From Bryum argenteum (lineage: Eukaryota; Streptophyta; Bryopsida; Bryales; Bryaceae): a stretch of DNA of 64,000 nucleotides. The notes under the pieces are model-generated. The model made no database searches. It was not told the DNA's origin and saw only the letters and a program-made list of their open reading frames with translations. This document shows, in pieces, positions 36,501 through 48,793 of this stretch. The stretch spans positions 9,814,512 to 9,878,511 of the forward strand of contig CM073330.1 in NCBI GenBank assembly GCA_037043015.1. Reading direction: 5' to 3'. Each line of letters opens with the position of its first letter. Position 1 is the stretch's first letter. Position numbers and translations under genes: made by a program.

Positions 36501-38417
36501 CACAAGCCAGCGCAGCATCGCCCCTCCCCCAGGCCTCCCCTCCCCCTTCTTAACTTGAATTCCCACGCCCCTGATTCTAACAATCGTCTGCACAGCATTC
36601 TTTCCGCTGCCGCTGTAAGTAACTCAAGCGCCACCCCTGCGGTGAGCATGCAGCACGATCCCCGCCCTCTTCTTGCACTTTTTTTGAATGTCTGTGATTT
36701 TGCGGTGATGGAGCCTGTTGAAAGCTGCTCCGTAGGATTCTTGGCCGTTTTCTTTCTTTCTTTCTTTTTTTCTTGCTCGTCATTCTTTGCTGAGGTTGTG
36801 GAGGAGAGTCTGTAGAGTTTGGTAGATGCGTTAGTTGAAAACTGCTGAGGTTGTAGAGTAGAGTAGAGTAGTCGCGCGGAAGTTCTGCATGGCAGGATTT
36901 GAGGTGCATGCAAATTTTCTGTTTCCGGAGCTCGTGGCTTGTTTCTTGAGCGGAGAATTTGTTCTTATGTTTTTTTGAACGCTCGTAGTTGCTTGTGGCT
37001 CCTTCATGGCGTAAGAAAACAAGTGGCTAGAAAATATGATGTTATGAGAATTTTTAACGAGATAGAGATTTTAAAAGTCCGGGTATGGCTCTTTTAGGAA
37101 GGAGTGAGCGTGAGTCATGAGATTTTTGAGAGCTGGTTTCGTGAGTTTCTTGTTGGAGAAAAGAAGAAACACGGTAGAGGTCGTGTAAGGTTCGGGCTTG
37201 AGTTCAATGTTCCTCCATGAGTTAGAAATTATCTAGTCGAAATTCCTGCACGAGTTTGAGTTTCTGTTCAAAGTTCCTGCAGGAGTTGGAGTTTATTCAT
37301 TCAAAATTCTAGGTGAAATCGTTGTCGAGTTCTACAGTGATTTTTATGGACATCTTCTGTCTAGCCAAATGTAAATGATGACAGTGGCGTCGCTTACTGT
37401 TGATGGAATTAGACGTATCCTAGATTTTGATTTGCACGTGCTGGAGGCTTTAGGGATTGAGTGACCTTTTCAATTTAATGGAAAGTGTTGAAAGCGCTGT
37501 GGTTTCGTGTGTCATTGATTTTCGTCTGTCGTTTGAGAGAGCAGCCAGCATCAACAGGTGGCTTTTTCTTTGTTTAACGCAGTGTGGAGGCGGTGATTTG
37601 AGTGGAGGTTTGACGAATCGAGGTCGTCTGTATATTCATTGGTGAACCATTCTTGACGAGATTGTATTCGATGGTTCAGCATTCAGTCGATCTCGTTAGG
37701 AGAGGCGCAAGATGACGATTTCTGCAGTCACCGGAATGGACCACGAGAACATCACGGTGAGGAAGTTATTCGACTGGATGAAACTGGCTATGTATTAATC
37801 TCTGTGCCTTGTAGAATGTGGTTATTTTCTTATCACGATGAGGCGAGTACTTTCGGTGATTGAACTAATTGGATTTCGGATTTCATTGCATGACCTCAAT
37901 GATAGAGTTTTCTGCTCGTATCCTCAATTGGTGTAACCCTTCTACAATCTTACGTGGACATCTTGAGGCCTGCTTCATTCAGTGCTCGAGTTTTACACTT
38001 GCAGAACTCATTTTTTCTTCCATAATCTGATTTTGCAGAAATTTGTGTCAGAAAGATTGGGCGAAGGGCACTAGCTAAGATAAGAAGCTGAAGAGGTTAC
38101 TGGAATTCACCTTGGCTGTGCGCATGAATCACATGTTGAAAGCCAGCATGGTAGACTTGTAACATGCAAACCATCTGGTGTCAAACCCCTCAGCTGCAAT
38201 GACATTCTGACTTGTTGGTAATCAATCACCTGATTCTGGTCATCACTGCAGGTTTTTTATGCTCCGTGCTTTCAAGTGTTGGTGCTAGTTTCATCCTATT
38301 TTTCCTATTGTTCTGCTTACATCCTCTATGTGCTGGTGTAGATTAATCACTGGCGTAGGGTCTGCTGTCGGGCTTACCAATTCTGCGGAAACCACTGCTG
38401 CATTCTTTTCTCCCGCA
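36501..38417 (+). promoter_or_regulatory. Promoter and 5' leader area of the H+-ATPase gene
   Basis: Non-coding sequence with gene-like composition before the start codon, including pyrimidine tracts (TTTCTTTCTTTC near 36,750). A short reading frame MTISAVTGMDHENIT at 37711 ends at a good donor (GTGAGG, 37756), and an acceptor-like TAG lies at 38342. The leader is therefore probably spliced and may carry upstream AUGs, as leaders of plant H+-ATPase genes often do. Exon limits are not resolved. Confidence 0.4.
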
Positions 38418-41400
38418 ATGGGGGAGAACCACGATATGAAATTGGCTGGTCTTGAAGCAATAAACAATGAAACTGTTGACCTGGTGAGATCAATGTCTTC
38501 CTACAAGACTTTCTAAGCTTAGTGCGTAACCAGACTAATAGACCGCAGCTCGCTGCTGTCATCTTAGACCAAGCATGTACCGTGTTTCGGTTTTACTGAA
38601 TCAAGAACACTGCCTATACCAATAAGTCTGATTCGTAGAGGAAAAACGCTTCAATATTATGATCAATTCAGTAGATACTTGCTTATGTGACTATGATAAT
38701 CAGTTTTGCGTCAGAAAATTATGGATCACTAACATGACCAAGCATTGACTCAAGTGGCAATGCTCGTACGCAGGAACACATCCCGGTAGAGGAGGTGTTT
38801 GAGCAATTAAGATGCAGCAAGAGTGGTCTAACGGATGAAGAAGCGGAGGCCAGAATTCAAATTTTTGGCCAAAACAAGCTCGAAGAGAAATCGGTAATGA
38901 TATCGGGCTCAGCAGGGAGTAGTGCTCAAATATTTGGCGTTCCAATCTGCACATCCTCTTATTAAGGGACTTTTCATAAAATTTTCGGATCAATTATTCC
39001 ATCGTTAATGACTTTTCATAAAATTTTCGGATCAATTATTCCATCGTTTGATTAATAATTTGCTTTGTAATGACAGGAGAGTAAATTTCTGAAATTCTTG
39101 GGGTTCATGTGGAATCCCCTGTCTTGGGTGATGGAGGCTGCTGCCATTATGGCCATTGTCCTCGCCAATGGACAAGTAAGTCTCACCTCCATGAGTACAT
39201 AGACCTACTGTTTTTCATGTCTGCCGCCGCGTATGAAGTTGAGTCTCTTATGTTCTCTTGCTTCTTTATTGATTGCGTACTTGTTATTGAGTTCTTGTAA
39301 ATGGCTGTCAGGGACTACCGCCTGACTGGCAAGACTTTCTGGGAATTATCATCCTGTTATTGGTCAACTCAACTATCAGTTTCATTGAGGAGAACAATGC
39401 TGGAAACGCCGCTGCAGCTCTGATGGCGCAGTTAGCACCTAAGACCAAGGTTTGCGCTTCGAATCCATAGAGCCCGCGATTGTATTTTTCATAACTAGCT
39501 ACTATCAACATTATTATTTCTACATTTGAATCCTTCATGGGATTGCTTCGGTAAAAATTCAAATTCTCTGGCTAAAAGCCGCCTCCAATCGTAGCACTCT
39601 GAGCTGAAACCTCTTTTCACCAGGTTTTGCGAAATGGGAGCTGGGTTGAGCGAGATGCAGCTATATTGGTGCCTGGCGACATGATTAGTATTAAGCTGGG
39701 CGATATCATTCCTGCCGATGCGCGCTTACTTGAAGGAGACCCGCTGAAAATTGACCAGGTAAGGTTCTTCTACTAGTTATCTAGCTTTTTCAGTCTTTTA
39801 TGCTGTAACGGAGGTTCTGAATCACCATAGCCTTCGGGAATTTGCCAGAGTCGTCATCTATCAATCGTTCAGCCAGGTTTCCTTTGTGTACTCAGTCCTA
39901 GTAGCAAGAGCTCGGTGGTCTAGTTTCTCATGCGATGCGGTTTAATTACGAATCGTGATTGACATGGAATGGATGGTGGGGCTTGCAGTCAGCTCTAACT
40001 GGAGAATCAATGCCGGCTACAAAGAAACCTGGAGATGAAGTCTTTTCGGGTTCTACTTGCAAACAGGGAGAGATCGAGGCTATAGTCATTGCGACCGGGG
40101 TTCACACATTTTTTGGTAAAGCCGCGCATCTCGTCGACTCTACAAACAACGTGGGCCATTTCCAGAAGGTGAATATACTCTACTTGGTTCACTCTCTTTT
40201 TGTAGTGAGCTTATGTTCCTCAATTTTCGAAAGGTTATCGACCTCCTGTTGATGGTCGCTAAATGGAGAGTGTGCTCTATGAAGAGTTTTCGTCAGCGAT
40301 AGCGATTGCTCGATCTTATCTAGCTGATTTAAATAGGAAGGGTGAGTGTGGTTGATGAAGTGAGTATACGCGAGAACAGACCTTTCTCCTATGTAACACG
40401 ACTCGGTGTCGTTGTGTTTCTTGTGCAGGTGCTGAAAGCTATTGGAAACTTCTGTATAATAGTGATCGCAATTGGAATAGTGATCGAGATTATCGTGATG
40501 TTTCCCATCCAGCGCCGAAGGTATCGATCCGGCATCAACAATCTGTTGGTGTTGCTCATTGGTGGAATTCCCATCGCCATGCCCACTGTGCTCTCTGTTA
40601 CAATGGCTATTGGTTCTCACCGTCTTTCCAAGCAGGTCAGCCACCGTACACCTCAACCATGTTTGGCAATTATTGCGTCCATGTTCGACTATTGGCATTT
40701 CCTACATCATTATATAATCTCCTCCATTATATCCTCTTACTTCCATCATTGTTTACGGAAATGCTCCCAAAAAACGACGCTGTATGTTGCCATTACGAAT
40801 GATATTTGAGGTCATTCCTCGTGAAAGCCATATCCCGTTACATATTATCATGAGATGCACGGGTGATCTTGTTCAGCTTCCAAGAGACATAGAAGAGAGA
40901 ACATGCATGATGAACCATGACGTTGTTGTCAGTATGTAGCGAAATATTCTGTAAAACTCATCACGAATCCGTGGTGTTCACGAGCCTTTGACTCAAAATC
41001 TTTTTAACTTGTGCAGGGAGCTATCACCAAGCGTATGACTGCCATTGAGGAGATGGCTGGAATGGATGTTCTATGTAGCGACAAGACTGGAACGCTTACG
41101 CTGAACAAGTTGACAGTTGACAAAAACTTAGTGGAGGTACTTTATGGCGACGCAGATGGGCCACATGCTGCTCCTGCGACCTCCTCTTCATATGTCCTCT
41201 TTGAGTACAATTTTGGAGGATCTTATGTACTCACGAGTGACATGCATGGGGGCAGGTCGCCTGTGCAGTATTCTAATCATCGAGCAACTATTTCGTTGAG
41301 AATTGCCCTTCTATCTTCATGCTTCATTCTTATTTCGCGCTAATGCACAGGGGACAATATTACTTATAGTTTACTATCTCAAGTCTGTACTTGCACCGAG

Positions 41401-44400
41401 TCGTCCGTAGAAGATATCTATGAGCTTTGATCCGCTCTCATAATTCGTAGTCTTCCTCGTGTGTAGGTCTTCAACAGAGATGTGGACAAAGATATGGTGT
41501 GCTTACTCGCAGCAAGGGCTTCCAGAATTGAAAATCAAGATGCCATTGATACAGCCATTGTTGGAATGCTTGCTGACCCCAAAGAGGTGCGAACAAGTTC
41601 CGTCATGGGATAGTCTTCCATCTTGATTTTACCAGGCCTGAGTGGGTGGGCCGTTGGTTTGGGTGGATTTTACAGGCTCGAGCGAATATCGAAGAGATTC
41701 ACTTTCTTCCATTCAATCCAGTAGAGAAGCGAACAGCTATTACATACATTGATAACACTGACGGCAGGTGGTATCGAGCTAGCAAAGGAGCACCTGAGCA
41801 AATACTGGAGCTTGCTCATAACAAGGTTGAGATAGCTGCACGAGTTCATTCAGTTATTGATAAGTTTGCAGAGCGGGGGTTACGCTCGCTGGGAGTTGCT
41901 AGACAGGTAAGGACTTGGAGCTGAAAGCATTTTGGTCCCTCTAGTTCACCCTTTTTGCAGATTATGGCATGAATAGCAGATGGCTCAGTGACTTTTAAGT
42001 TGCAGGGTGCTTCCTGTTCGTGACCCAGTCTTGACGTCCTTGGTTCAACTTTTTTAGTGTGTTCTTTTATATACAGGAGAGTGGATGGCGAGGTAACCAC
42101 ACTTTGAAATGTCTCTCTGCTGGTGTCGACGAGGATAGAACAGGGTGGATGATGTTGTTTGATGCATTTTTATCAGGAATTGAAATGCTCATCGTTGATC
42201 CATCAGATGCGTTAGATTATCTTGTGGACCTAAGACGTAGATTGTTTCTGACGCAGGAAGTGGTAGAGAAGAACAAAGAGAGCTCAGGTGGACCTTGGGA
42301 ATTCCTTGGGCTACTGCCTTTGTTTGACCCCCCGCGACACGACAGTGCTGAAACCATCCGTCGGGCACTTAATCTAGGAGTTAGTGTGAAAATGATTACA
42401 GGTATGACATGATACAGAATGTCCGTGCATTGTGCTTCAACAAGCCTGTGTTTGGAGGTCACTGAACGATTCTACCTGGATCTGTAGTGTAAGTGGGTAT
42501 CTTATTTGCCATTGAATGAATGCGCAGGTGATCAGCTGGCTATCGGCAAGGAGACAGGGCGGAGGCTGGGCATGGGAACCAATATGTACCCTTCATCTTC
42601 TTTGTTGGGAGCGCACAAGGACGAGAGCATTGCTGCACTGCCTATAGATGAGTTAATTGAGAAGGCAGATGGCTTTGCCGGTGTCTTTCCAGGTGAAGTG
42701 CGATAATTATCAGGATTATCAGAATAATTTTGAACTTGTTAAATTCCAACAATTCGAGTGGTACTACAGTTGTCCCTGACACAACATCGTTTCTATGTTT
42801 GTGCAGAACACAAGTACGAAATCGTGAAAAGATTGCAAGAGAAGAAGCACATAGTTGGAATGACTGGTGATGGTGTGAATGATGCTCCTGCATTGAAAAA
42901 GGCGGACATTGGCATTGCCGTAGCAGACGCCACTGATGCTGCTCGAGGTGCCTCGGATATAGTGCTGACAGAGCCTGGATTGAGTGTCATCATAAGTGCT
43001 GTGCTCACGAGTAGATCAATTTTTCAGCGGATGAAGAATTACACGGTAAAACCTTGGATGAAATTGTATAGCTTTCAGATGCAAGATAGGACTAATTATC
43101 GATGCTGTTAGCAACTGTAGAATTGCTCTTGATGAAGCAAAATGCATGAATTTTCCAAATCTTGAGGAGTTTTAGGATTTTAGCTCTGTTTTCTTTGTCG
43201 TTGGACTGTGGTAGCGGTGACGAGGGTGTTTTGGTTGGGTGCTGATTGCAGATTTACGCTGTTTCTATCACTATTCGTATAGTGGTAAGTGATCATGCTG
43301 GTTGTCCCTGTCATTCGCAATTCGAGATGTACTATATGTGGGTCAACACATCGTTGATATGCCATTGGTGAGGAATCGAATAGCTGGCGTTATAGATATG
43401 CAAGGAAATGGTGGAAAGAATGAGATTTGAGTTGTTGGTACAGCATGTAGGTTTATCCTTGGAAGCAGTTGTGTGTGGAGTCGTATATTCCGTGCAAAAA
43501 TTGTTGTATCCAGCGGGTCGACGTGAGCTCATGATTATGTTGTGTTTGTGCAGCTGGGGTTCTTGCTGCTGGCTTTAATCTGGAAATTTGACTTTTCACC
43601 GTTTATGGTGCTGATCATTGCAATCCTCAACGATGGTGAGTACCTTTCCGCATTTCGTCGACTTCCATTTTGTATGCATCTGTTTAGCATACGCATATCT
43701 AAGAGTTACAGCAGTTTAAACCTTGCATCAACTAAAGCTCCGAGGTATGCCAAGCGAGATGCTAGTCGATTCCATGTACTTGAAAGTGCATTTGACTCGT
43801 GACAATTTTACAGGTCTTGAGTAACCTAAGTCGAGAGAAGGGTGTTGAGCGTGCTGCAATCAATGTGGTGATTTTTGTCACGTTCTGGATGATGTAGGTA
43901 CTATAATGACTATCTCAAAGGATCGCGTAAAACCATCTCCCGTGCCAGACAGCTGGAAGTTGAAAGAAATATTCTCTATCGGAGTAGTGCTGGGCACATA
44001 CATGGCATTGATGACGGTGTTGTTTTTCTGGCTGATGCATGAGACGACATTTTTCTCGGTACATGTCTGAACATCTCTTGATATTATTATTTTGAGCATT
44101 ATGCTGGGCATTCTCTCAGGTGCTCAAATACTGGACTCAGCTATCGTCAGCATCATGGGACTATGAGCCAGTAAAGCACATAAAGCTCGTATGAGTGAGT
44201 GGCGCAGGATCACTTTGGAGTGATGCATATCGGGTGGAGTAACAGTCGCATGACATCAGCTGTGTACTTGCAAGTCAGCATCATCAGTCAAGCCCTGATT
44301 TTTGTAACTCGTTCCCGATCCTTTTCCTTCCTGGAGCGACCTGGTTTTCTCCTTCTTTTCGCTTTTCTGGCTGCTCAACTGGTAAGCTGTCACCCCAACC

Positions 44401-45259
44401 TCACCTTCAGAACCAGAGTTCCAGACTAGATTTGTATTGTGCTGGTAGACGACAAGGATGATGAAAAACAACAATTCAAGCTAGAAATAATATGTCCTTC
44501 GAGAGAACTCGATCTCAATTTTCTGGTGTAGAGTTGGCAGAGTTTAATGGTGTAATGGTTCATCATACAGGTTGCCACACTCCTCGCTGTGTACCCAGTT
44601 TGGGGATTTGCGAATATTAGAGGAATTGGATGGGGTTGGGCTGGAGTTATCTGGCTTTACAGTATTGTGACTTATGTGCCTCTTGATTTTATCAAGTTTG
44701 CTGTTCGTTATATCCAGAGCGGAACAGCGTGGGATCTTCTGCTTGAGCGCAAGGTTTGAATTTAGCAGACATTTATGGATTTCAGTGTTAAATTCATCAT
44801 GCGCACGAGGTCAATGGGCTTGCCTTTTAACGTTGTCACTGGATGTATTTTACAGACGGCCTTCACCAGACAGAAAGACTTCGGAAAGGAGGCCCGTGAA
44901 GCTCAATGGGCCCATGCTCAGCGAACATTACATGGTCTTCATCCTACTACCGATGGAGGCAGCAGTCCCGCCCCTGGACCCAGCAACAACCGAGAGCTGG
45001 GTGAAATGGCTGAGCAGGCCAAAAGGAGAGCTGAGATTGCAAGGTATGACTTCATACATGGTTTATCTGCAGTGGTTCATAGCACCACTTGCATTCTGCG
45101 ATGTTCAGTGCTCATTATTTTCATTCGCGTAGTAACCTCTCTGACTTGGTGAATGTCTGCAGGCTGAGGGAGCTCAATACATTGAAGGGGCACGTGGAGT
45201 CGGTGGTTCGGATGAAGAATCTCGATGTGAACATGATACAGCAATCATACACCGTGTAG
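38418..45259 (+). CDS. HA: Plasma-membrane H+-ATPase (P3A-type P-type ATPase)
   Basis: Pumps protons out of the cell using ATP, energising uptake. Twenty coding exons join in frame to 960 residues (Arabidopsis AHA2: 948): 38418-38483, 38774-38893, 39077-39175, 39312-39449, 39624-39758, 39989-40168, 40429-40635, 41017-41136, 41467-41586, 41676-41906, 42257-42401, 42528-42692, 42807-43045, 43252-43284, 43554-43635, 43898-44058, 44208-44381, 44571-44753, 44856-45043, 45163-45259. Seen: TGES (190-193), the phosphorylated Asp in SDKTGTLT (D337), [15 protein letters not shown] (595-603), the proton-site Asn of LLVNSTISF (N114) and Asp of AILNDG (D693). A full C-terminal inhibitory region ends QQSYTV, whose penultimate Thr (T959) is the 14-3-3 docking site when phosphorylated. 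The start is the first ATG compatible with the family N-terminus ([14 protein letters not shown]). One exon is only 33 nt. All key residues are present and no breaks are seen. The symbol is generic. Confidence 0.97.
38968..39051 (+). repeat. Tandem duplication (42-bp unit) in an H+-ATPase intron
   Basis: GACTTTTCATAAAATTTTCG begins at 38968 and again at 39010, with the copies adjacent and nearly identical. It lies wholly in the intron between coding exons 2 and 3, so it does not affect the protein. Confidence 0.9.
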
Positions 45260-45545
45260 CACATTACAATTCACCTGCCTCCGGTACAAGAACCGAGGGC
45301 CTGGGAGTCTCCTAGTGAGCGATGTGAGGTCTGAGGTTGCAACAGTCGTTGACGAAGAATTTTGGGAATCTTTTATGTTGGAAGTAGTGTAGGTAGGTAG
45401 CCGTAGTCATATCCGCTGAAGTTTTTTTTTAGTTAACAGTCCGTAGGTTGATGGCCAAGTGTTTCTCCGTCCTTGTTTCTGTGCTTGATGATAATGTAAA
45501 TAGCCGTCACGTGTTTTGATCAATAACAATGTCCACGAGAGTTGG
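45260..45545 (+). other. 3' UTR of the H+-ATPase gene
   Basis: Follows the TAG stop. A plausible polyadenylation context, TGATCAATAACAATG, lies at about 45,517-45,531. The exact cleavage site is unknown. Confidence 0.5.
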
Positions 45546-46324
45546 GAATATTGTGGATCGGATGATATTGTTGCAGCAGTTAGCTGTCAACCTTGCCGGA
45601 TTTTGAAGCCGATAACATCATGCAACTGCGGGTACCGTGAATCAACCTTCCTCTAGTAGTGAGCCGACCTAATAACTCTGTTATCGTAACAGCCATTGGT
45701 ATCAAATTGAGAAAGTAACAGTCAACCAGCACTTGTCAAACGTGATACTAATTCCAGTAAATTCTCTTTCAACTCTGTGATGTTTTACTGAACTGCTTAA
45801 CTTTACGCGTAGGATACACATTATGGGACAGTTTTTTCAGTATAAAATATTGTCAAAAGACTTCCGCTTACATCTCTAAAATGCAGAGCGCTTTACAGGC
45901 CATGACATAGCACTCTATGTTCGTTGCAACCAAGTGGCTGAGCTTGGAAAGGAGCCAAGTTTTCAACCTGATTCTTCAATCGGAGATCCGCAACTACGTT
46001 ATCGTGAATCGAAGTGGTTCCGTTGAGAAAGTCAATGGAATCATGATGAGCCAGAACTCAATTCAAAGTGTGACTCAACTGTTACGTACGTAATTCAGAG
46101 CATGTCAAATGTCCACTGCCATTTGTTACATCAGCAATGTATTTTGTTAAGGAGATTATTCTAACCCGACTTAACAAGAATGGAAGTTAGTTGATGGGCT
46201 ATTTGTACAGTCTAAAAACAACTCTAATTAACCTAAGGGAGGATGCAATATTACCTTATCAAGTTTTTTACCATCACAATATTTCCTAACTAGTATCATT
46301 ATCTCATAAATGCTCAAAGGCGTA
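45546..46324. other. Intergenic DNA, no gene seen
   Basis: No coding region, RNA or repeat recognised. Confidence 0.5.
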
Positions 46325-46374
46325 ATTTCATAAATGCTTGTATGAAAACATTTCATAAATGCTTGTATGAAAAC
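46325..46374 (+). repeat. 25-bp direct tandem duplication
   Basis: ATTTCATAAATGCTTGTATG plus five bases is repeated twice head to tail, just upstream of the transcript-like unit at 46.4 kb. Confidence 0.85.
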
Positions 46375-46384
46375 ATGTACGTGT

Positions 46385-46960
46385 CAATCCCCATAAAAGT
46401 TTCATGAATCACTACAGCCCCTTCCTTACTATCTACTGTATTAAATGTAAGCCTTTCTCCTTGCTTCATGTGAACACTTCATCTCTTCTACACTTGTTTT
46501 CCATCTCTTTCATCAATCCATTTCAACTTTTTCACTTTCTCCACATCATGGTAAATTTCACAAGCATGCATGGTTTGATCATTCAAAGAATTTGTCAAGA
46601 ACGCACCGGGCATCGGAGACTGTGGAGCTACTCCAAGCGTGGAGGTCCAGCGAGGTCCATACTTCCGACGACACAAGCGCTGGCAAGCACTAGAACAATC
46701 ATGCCCAGCACTCACGTGCAGACGAGAAGCTGCCTGCGTGAAGATGGAGACGAAGACCTAGAAGATGGAGATGAAGCTGAAGGAAGAGATGAAGATAGCG
46801 AGGGCTCTTCACGGAGTGACCTTGGAGATGGAGGACAATCCCACTCATGACAACCATACGCCTGACATCTAGCAGAGCGGATGCGACTGGAGAAGGTAGA
46901 ATCAGTCTGAGCTGATGAGTATGACTGGGTACTCAAGCGCTGCGTGTATGTAAGTACTGG
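46385..46960 (+). CDS. Transcript-like unit with a 148-codon frame, unknown
   Basis: An ATG at 46404 opens a 148-codon frame with a hydrophobic, Phe/Leu/Ser-rich N-terminal third and a strongly acidic C-terminus (DGDEDLEDGDEAEG, then GQSHS). I recognise no family. It is listed because the stretch has a paralogue at 50.25-50.89 kb that shares the lead-in (GTCAATC..CATAAAAG), the CTTTCTCCACATC and CACCATGGT-like context, the AGCTACTC...AAGC(G/A)TGGAG part and ATGGAGGACAAT(C/T)CCAC. The reading frame itself is not conserved between the two, which argues for a non-coding or decayed unit. A CATAAAAG box precedes both. Confidence 0.25.
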
Positions 46961-48572
46961 CCTCACTCCGTTGTGCATTTCCTTGAAATCCTGATTTTTG
47001 AATAATTGAATTTTGATATTGTCATCACCTTCACAAGTGTGTACATCACCTTGAACTCAAATTTATTGAACCGCTGCTCCCTCACGAAGTGGATGTTTAA
47101 GTGCTGGAGGCAGCCTTGTGTTTGACTTCCCAACTCCTTTAGTCATTGCTAAAGTATGCAATTGTCGTTGCTGGTGTAATGTTCAAAAACATCGAATGTA
47201 CTGGATGTCGTGATGAAGGTGATCATGCAGGAGAAATAAGCATGCAGCTAACTAGGGACATTATTAAATTATATTAATGCATTGTGTTTTGCGATAACTT
47301 CGCAATCATCTTGCCTACTTGCAACAAGTATTGATGATTTTATTATTGTAGAGTTCAAATATCTGGAAGTGCAAGTTGAGCAGGTGAAAGAGAGGACTCT
47401 GTGTAAACTTTTCAGCATGTAAGAAAGAGAGTAAACTTTTCAGCAGGTAAGAAAGAGAGTATGTTTTGTTGGTTGAGGCGCATCTCTACTTTGTTGTTGT
47501 TCAACGGAAGTGAGAGCGATTGTTATGGTTGTGTTTCTTGCTAGATTTCGTATTCCAGGGACTTAGATTACAGAGATATCCTTGTCTTGAAGTAACATGT
47601 GTTGCACTAGAGATAGCGAGAAACTCGTACTCTTCATTGCTTTCTTGTACAGAATCGAAGACGGAAATAACTTAAGATGTTAGCTTTTGTGCTTGCAACT
47701 AGTCATTAATTTACACGAGCATTTGCAAAGTGGTTCAAAATGGTTCAAAATTCATATCACCTTCACAAGTATGAACATCACTTCGAACCCAGTATATTGA
47801 ATGTCGCTCCCTCCCAAACTGGAGGTTGCCTTCTATTCCTGAAATTTGGAAGAACCTGCACCTACATCTCCTTTTCATCAGTAGAACTGTATAATCCCCA
47901 TTCTCAGGAACTCTCCATAACTTGAGCTCGAAAGTTTGCTTAAGGTGGATCGCTCTGTGTGCAACTTCAATCGAGTCCCCGTGCTTCTACCTTGAGTACC
48001 CTCCCACAATTTTGATTTGAATCATGTGGGCTACTCAACTCCAATGCATATGAAGACATAAAACATGAGAGATAGTTTGTAATGTTTTCTTACAACATAT
48101 TGTTGTAACACTGGTGAAGTGAAGCAAAGACTTGATACGTGCTCTAGCTTTAGCAATGTTCTAGTCAAATTTATCAAAGTTATCAAAAATGTTGTTTATC
48201 CTTAACAATTTGCTGCAAGTTCTAGGACGTTGGATCTCTTGAGCAATGGTTGGGAGAAAAATGTTGCAAACCCGTGATTGATGTTCTACTAATGAGTCTT
48301 GTTGATTTTATTACTATTCAGTCAAAAGTTTGGAACAAGTGAACTCTTTAATAGCGTATTAGTAAGAAATAGTATATATTACATTGTATTGGTATTTTTT
48401 GGAGTTTTTATAAAAAATTCTTTCAATATTTAATACTTTGTTTGCAATTTGTAGTGCTAACAGTAAGTTTTGTTTTCTAGTTTACACTCTTGTATCTACT
48501 AAAAAAAATGATATTGTTTCCATTTTAATTTTACTTAATTTTCTCAAATACGCTCTTGAAAAGAGATGTATC
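46961..48572. other. Intergenic DNA with dispersed-repeat words
   Basis: No gene recognised. Around 48,080-48,290 are words (TTAGCAATGTT, TGAGCAATG, ATGTTGCAAA) that also occur at 49,040-49,220 and 56,700-56,940. This suggests a dispersed repeat of unknown class. Confidence 0.35.
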
Positions 48573-48793
48573 TTAGCCCCTGAACATCCTTGGGGTATTT
48601 TAGCCATAAACACATTTCCAAAGAAATGTCTATTTGATTTGATGGGTATACAATTTTTACCTGACTTAAGATGTGACCCAACCCAAGTGATTTGGTCAAA
48701 AATGTAATTTAGACAAAGAAGTCATGTCTCTTCAAAGTTTTTTCCCTTCATCGTGAATGTCATTTTGCAACACTAGGGACGTTGAAGGGTTTA
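48573..48793 (-). mobile_element. Decayed short copy of the TTAA-flanked element family (copy C)
   Basis: Read on the minus strand, the start CCCTTCAACGTCCC, then TGACATTCACGATG, ACTTCTTTGTC and AAATCACTTGGGTTGGGTC, follow the left part of copies A and B. The other end is GGATGTTCAGGGG. The flanks TTTA and TTAG look like decayed TTAA. At 221 bp it is a shortened, old copy. Confidence 0.55.

Noticed and set aside
36050-36913. Overlapping minus-strand frames of 86-151 codons upstream of the H+-ATPase
   Set aside because: Several frames overlap, none has a recognisable domain, and the area is better explained as promoter/leader DNA of the plus-strand gene.
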